NCBI RefSeq assembly: GCF_004197395.1
Contig: NZ_SELS01000038.1
Location: forward strand, 1 to 64,000
From: Paraburkholderia sp. UYCP14C
GTDB taxonomy: Bacteria > Pseudomonadota > Gammaproteobacteria > Burkholderiales > Burkholderiaceae
DNA: 64,000 nt
Direction of reading: 5' to 3'
Below the pieces are notes generated by a model. The model saw nothing but the letters and a program-made list of their open reading frames with translations. It had not been told where the DNA came from and did not search any database. Below are positions 61,505 through 64,000 of the stretch, one piece after another. Each line of letters starts with the position of its first letter. Position 1 is the stretch's first letter. Position numbers and translations under genes: made by a program.

Positions 61505-62650
61505 TCAGGCAAGCAGGTTTCGCGAAATGATCATTCTTTGAATCTCCGAGGTCCCCTCGACGATCTCCAGCACCTTGGCGTCGCCGAATGCGCGCGACAC
61601 CGGGTACTCGCTCATCACGCCGTAGCCGCCATGTATCTGCAACGCCTGATGAGCCGCCTCCATCGCGCGCTCGGTGGCGAAGAGCTTGGCCATCGACGCC
61701 TGTTGATCGAAACGAACGCCCGCATCTTTCTGCGCGGCGGCATCGTAGAGCATCAGCCGCGCGGCGTGCGCGTGTGCCGCCATGTCGGCGATCTTGAACT
61801 GCAGCGCCTGGAACTCGGCGATCGGCTTGCCGAACGCGCGCCGCTCCTTCATGTACGCGATCGACCGATCCAGTGACCCCTGCAAGATGCCTAGCGCGAG
61901 CGCGCCGATCAGGATTCGGCCCGTGCTGATCTGGGCGAGCGTCTGTCGCAAGCCCGCACCGCGTTCGCCGAGCAGGTTGGCGGCCGGAATCGCGCAGCGC
62001 TCGAAGAACAACTCGTAGGTGCTCGATGCGCGCCAGCCGATCTTGCGCAGCTTGCGTCCGTAGCTGAAACCGGGGGTGCCGTTGGGCACGATGAAGTTGG
62101 AGATTTCCTTGCGGCCGTCCGGGCGCGTGCCCGTTACCGCGGCGATGACGACCGGTCCGGTCACTTCCGTGCCAGAGTTGCTAATGAAGGTCTTTGATCC
62201 ATCGATGACCCATCGGTCGCCTTCCAGCGTCGCACGCGTCGCGATGTTAGCCGCGTCGGAGCCCGCGTTGGGCTCCGATAATCCGATCGCGCCGACATTG
62301 CGGCCGTCGAGGATAGGTCGCAAATAGCGGTCCTTCTGCTCATCGGTGCCATAGTTGGAGAGCAGGCTCGCGACCGTCGAATTGGCCATCAGCGAATTGG
62401 CGATTGCGCAATCCACCCGTGCGAGTTCTTCCAGCACGATCACATAGGAAAGCCATTCGCCACCGCCGCCCCCCCAACTCTCCGGATAGGGCAGGCCGGC
62501 GAAGCCGAGCTCGCCGGCACGCTTCCAGATGTCGTAAGGAAAGGCTTCGGCTTCCCAGAGCTCTTCCGAGACAGGAGCGATTTCGTTTTCCGCGAAACGG
62601 CGCACGGCGTCTCGTATCGCGGTGTGTTGTTCGTTTAACCAATGCGGCAT
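61505..62650 (-). CDS. Acyl-CoA dehydrogenase
   Basis: A 381-residue FAD enzyme with the standard three domains: AIGLSEPNAGSDAANI (about 117-132) at the FAD/substrate site, the IGWRASSTYELFFE region, and the C-terminal IHGGYGVMSEYPVSRAFGD followed by catalytic Glu365 in VEGTSEIQ. It introduces a 2,3-double bond in an acyl-CoA. Together with two hydratases and a CoA transferase it makes a short beta-oxidation-like module for a specific acid. The gap to the second MaoC gene upstream is 46 bases. Confidence 0.92.
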   Translation of the reverse strand: MPHWLNEQHTAIRDAVRRFAENEIAPVSEELWEAEAFPYDIWKRAGELGFAGLPYPESWGGGGGEWLSYVIVLEELARVDCAIANSLMANSTVASLLSNYGTDEQKDRYLRPILDGRNVGAIGLSEPNAGSDAANIATRATLEGDRWVIDGSKTFISNSGTEVTGPVVIAAVTGTRPDGRKEISNFIVPNGTPGFSYGRKLRKIGWRASSTYELFFERCAIPAANLLGERGAGLRQTLAQISTGRILIGALALGILQGSLDRSIAYMKERRAFGKPIAEFQALQFKIADMAAHAHAARLMLYDAAAQKDAGVRFDQQASMAKLFATERAMEAAHQALQIHGGYGVMSEYPVSRAFGDAKVLEIVEGTSEIQRMIISRNLLA

Positions 62651-62696
62651 GTTCGATTCCGTGAAATGCGGGAGAGATTAAAGGCAGTGCGCTGGG

Positions 62697-63122
62697 TTAC
62701 AGCACCTTCAGATAGGTATCGCCGGATGCGACCACCGTGCCGTCCTGGCGCGTGACCTCTGCTCTGAACACGCATACGTTGCGACCGTCGTCCTTCTCGC
62801 GCAGCGTGAGCCGGGCAGTGACGGTGTCGCCGATAAATACCGGCGCGTTGAACGTGATGTCGTAGCGATAGGAAACCGCACCAGGGCTCGGCGCCTTTTG
62901 CGCCATATAGCCCATCACAGTCGATAAGAAGCCGACCGACAGACATCCTTGCGCGATGCGCTTTTCGAAACGCGTGGTTTTGGCGAATTCCTCGTTCAAA
63001 TGCACGGCATAGAAATCGCCGACGATCCCGGCGAAGCCGTAGATATCGAATTCGGTTACGGTCTTGGCGAAATCGGCAGTGTCGCCGAGCGCGTAACAAT
63101 CCATGTGCGGGCGTTTGGCCAT
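62697..63122 (-). CDS. MaoC-like dehydratase
   Basis: A 141-residue hot-dog-fold protein: FAGIVGDFYAVHLNEEFAKTT with the Asp/His catalytic pair and FEKRIAQGCLSVGFLS. It is the first gene of the CoA operon. It is only distantly similar to the other MaoC protein at 59827, so the two may act on different intermediates. A copy of the 45-bp regulatory element with a -10-like hexamer ends about 75 bases upstream. Start at 63122. Confidence 0.9.
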   Translation of the reverse strand: MAKRPHMDCYALGDTADFAKTVTEFDIYGFAGIVGDFYAVHLNEEFAKTTRFEKRIAQGCLSVGFLSTVMGYMAQKAPSPGAVSYRYDITFNAPVFIGDTVTARLTLREKDDGRNVCVFRAEVTRQDGTVVASGDTYLKVL

Positions 63123-63196
63123 GGTGGTTCTGACAGTGAGAGTGGGTTGAGAAGCCGGCCTGTTCTTCGTTGATTGGGGCCGGCGGCCATGACTGA

Positions 63197-63265
63197 AATT
63201 TAATCAGCGCGGGTTGCTGACCGTTAGGACGGTTTGGGGGAATGCTTGGACTTTTTTGACCGCAC
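63197..63265 (-). promoter_or_regulatory. AraC-type regulatory element and promoter of the CoA operon (copy 2)
   Basis: In minus-strand sense this is AAAAGTCCAAG, then CGTCCTAAC (63223-63231), then a -10-like TAAATT (63197-63202) exactly 20 bases after the second half-site. Over 45 aligned bases it matches copy 1 at 31 positions with no gap. It lies 75-143 bases upstream of the MaoC start. Confidence 0.7.
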
Positions 63266-63406
63266 GTGCGCAGTGATTGCACTGGTCGGCCGGTCCGCAA
63301 TCGGCACGCCGATCGCCCCGGTTAGTCATCAGGCAATATCGCCAAGGGCTTTCCCCGTGTGAACCGGATAAGTCGCCACCCCGGCTGTGAAACGCTTGCT
63401 ATTAAA

Positions 63407-63475
63407 GACGCCGTAAAAAAGTACAAGAAATCAGGCGACCGGTCCTAACGCCCGTTGCGTGCACTCACGAATACT
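63407..63475 (+). promoter_or_regulatory. AraC-type regulatory element and promoter of the TRAP gene (copy 3)
   Basis: In plus-strand sense this is AAAAAGTACAAG, then GGTCCTAAC (63441-63449), then AATACT (63470-63475) exactly 20 bases further. Orientation relative to the downstream gene is the same as in copies 1 and 2. It lies 69-137 bases upstream of the binding-protein start. The gap 63123-63543 contains copies 2 and 3 back to back and no gene. Confidence 0.7.
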
Positions 63476-63543
63476 TGAAGCGCCTGCAGACGGATCGACC
63501 GGATGCGGAGCAAAGACTAAATTCCAGTACGGAAGGAGACGAA

Positions 63544-64000
63544 ATGAAAGCATTCTTGAGCGCGCGCCGCGCAGGACGCGCCATCATGGTAGGTACGCTG
63601 CTCGCGGCAGGCATCGTTGTCGCCGGCGTCGCCCGCGCCGACGACCCGATCGTCATGAAGCTGGGCCACACCCTCGCTCCGAACAACCACTATCAGCTGA
63701 CTGCCCAGGTGTTCGCCAGGGAGGTCGGGCAGCGAACTCACGGCAAGGTCAAGATCGAGATCTTTCCGCAGTCACAGCTCGGCGGCGAAGTGCAGATGGC
63801 GCAAGCGCTGCGCACCGGCACGCAGGAGCTCATGATTTCCGCCCAGGCGCCGATCGGAAACACGATCAGGCAGTGGCAGATTTTCGATACGCCTACCTCT
63901 TTAGCAGCATCGACGACGCCAACCGGGTTCTGCAAGGACCGGTCGGCCGCAAGTTCCTCGACATGATGCCGGCCGCCAACATGATCGGCCTGACGTGGCT
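63544..64000 (+). pseudogene. TRAP transporter DctP-like binding protein, frameshifted and cut by the window end
   Basis: The N-terminus has a signal peptide (MKAFLSARRAGR, a hydrophobic core and AGVARA cleavage) and a DctP-type mature start (IVMKLGHTLAPNNHYQLTAQVF, then GGEVQMAQALRTGTQELM). At 63893-63894 one base is missing. The frame reads PTSLAAS and would stop at 63966, whereas the next frame continues YLFSSIDDANRVLQGPVGRK as the family requires. It is either a pseudogene or a sequencing error. The gene runs past the window end. If functional, it captures an organic acid for uptake. GGAAGGAG precedes the ATG. Confidence 0.8.

Overview
The window is high-GC DNA from a betaproteobacterium of the Burkholderiaceae, most likely Paraburkholderia or Caballeronia. 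This rests on gene content rather than a marker gene: a furan (hmf) catabolic cluster of the Cupriavidus/Paraburkholderia type, several LysR regulators, XDH-type molybdenum hydroxylase genes, TRAP/MHS/MFS carriers, and small Burkholderia-type hypothetical proteins. No rRNA, tRNA, CRISPR array or intact insertion sequence was recognised.

Layout. 1-5.7 kb is gene-poor and decayed: gene remnants (GST tail, frameshifted small protein, YecE/DUF72 piece) lie among intact stress-type genes (hemerythrin, zinc alcohol dehydrogenase, PRC-barrel). 5.7-13.8 kb holds stress/envelope genes (DUF4142, second hemerythrin, RecQ-like helicase, holin-like pair, CYTH-CHAD protein, Tat-type SDR) and a truncated sorbosone dehydrogenase. 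13.8-23.1 kb is a tightly coupled minus-strand glycan operon: UDP-xylose synthase, five glycosyltransferases, a NodU-type carbamoyltransferase and a GmhB-like phosphatase. It faces a divergent ABC exporter fused to a kinase-like ATPase domain and a receiver domain (23.5-26.2 kb), followed by a GT2 and a PIG-L deacetylase. 28.0-34.3 kb carries a flavodoxin-fold reductase with a phosphatidylserine-decarboxylase-like protein, then a minus-strand redox group (OYE reductase, two small proteins, a cysteine-less thioredoxin-reductase-like flavoprotein, a UBP zinc finger).

34.6-52.1 kb is a complete-looking 5-hydroxymethylfurfural/2-furoate cluster. Two paralogous LysR regulators bracket transporter hmfT, oxidoreductase hmfH, hmfE, furoyl-CoA synthetase hmfD, furoyl-CoA dehydrogenase hmfCBA, and hmfG/hmfF (UbiX/UbiD). 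An aldehyde dehydrogenase and an XdhC maturation factor follow the second regulator. Together they would take furan aldehydes to furoate, furoyl-CoA, hydroxyfuroyl-CoA and 2-oxoglutarate.

52.2-56.0 kb has a divergent LysR / M24 peptidase-like / MHS carrier unit. 56.1-64.0 kb has FAH-family and GH88 genes, an AraC regulator, a CoA-dependent acid pathway (two MaoC proteins, CoA transferase, acyl-CoA dehydrogenase) and a divergent TRAP-type binding protein whose reading frame is broken. Three copies of one 45-bp element, each followed at the same distance by a -10-like hexamer, lie upstream of GH88, of the second MaoC gene and of the TRAP gene. They appear to tie these units into one AraC-controlled regulon.
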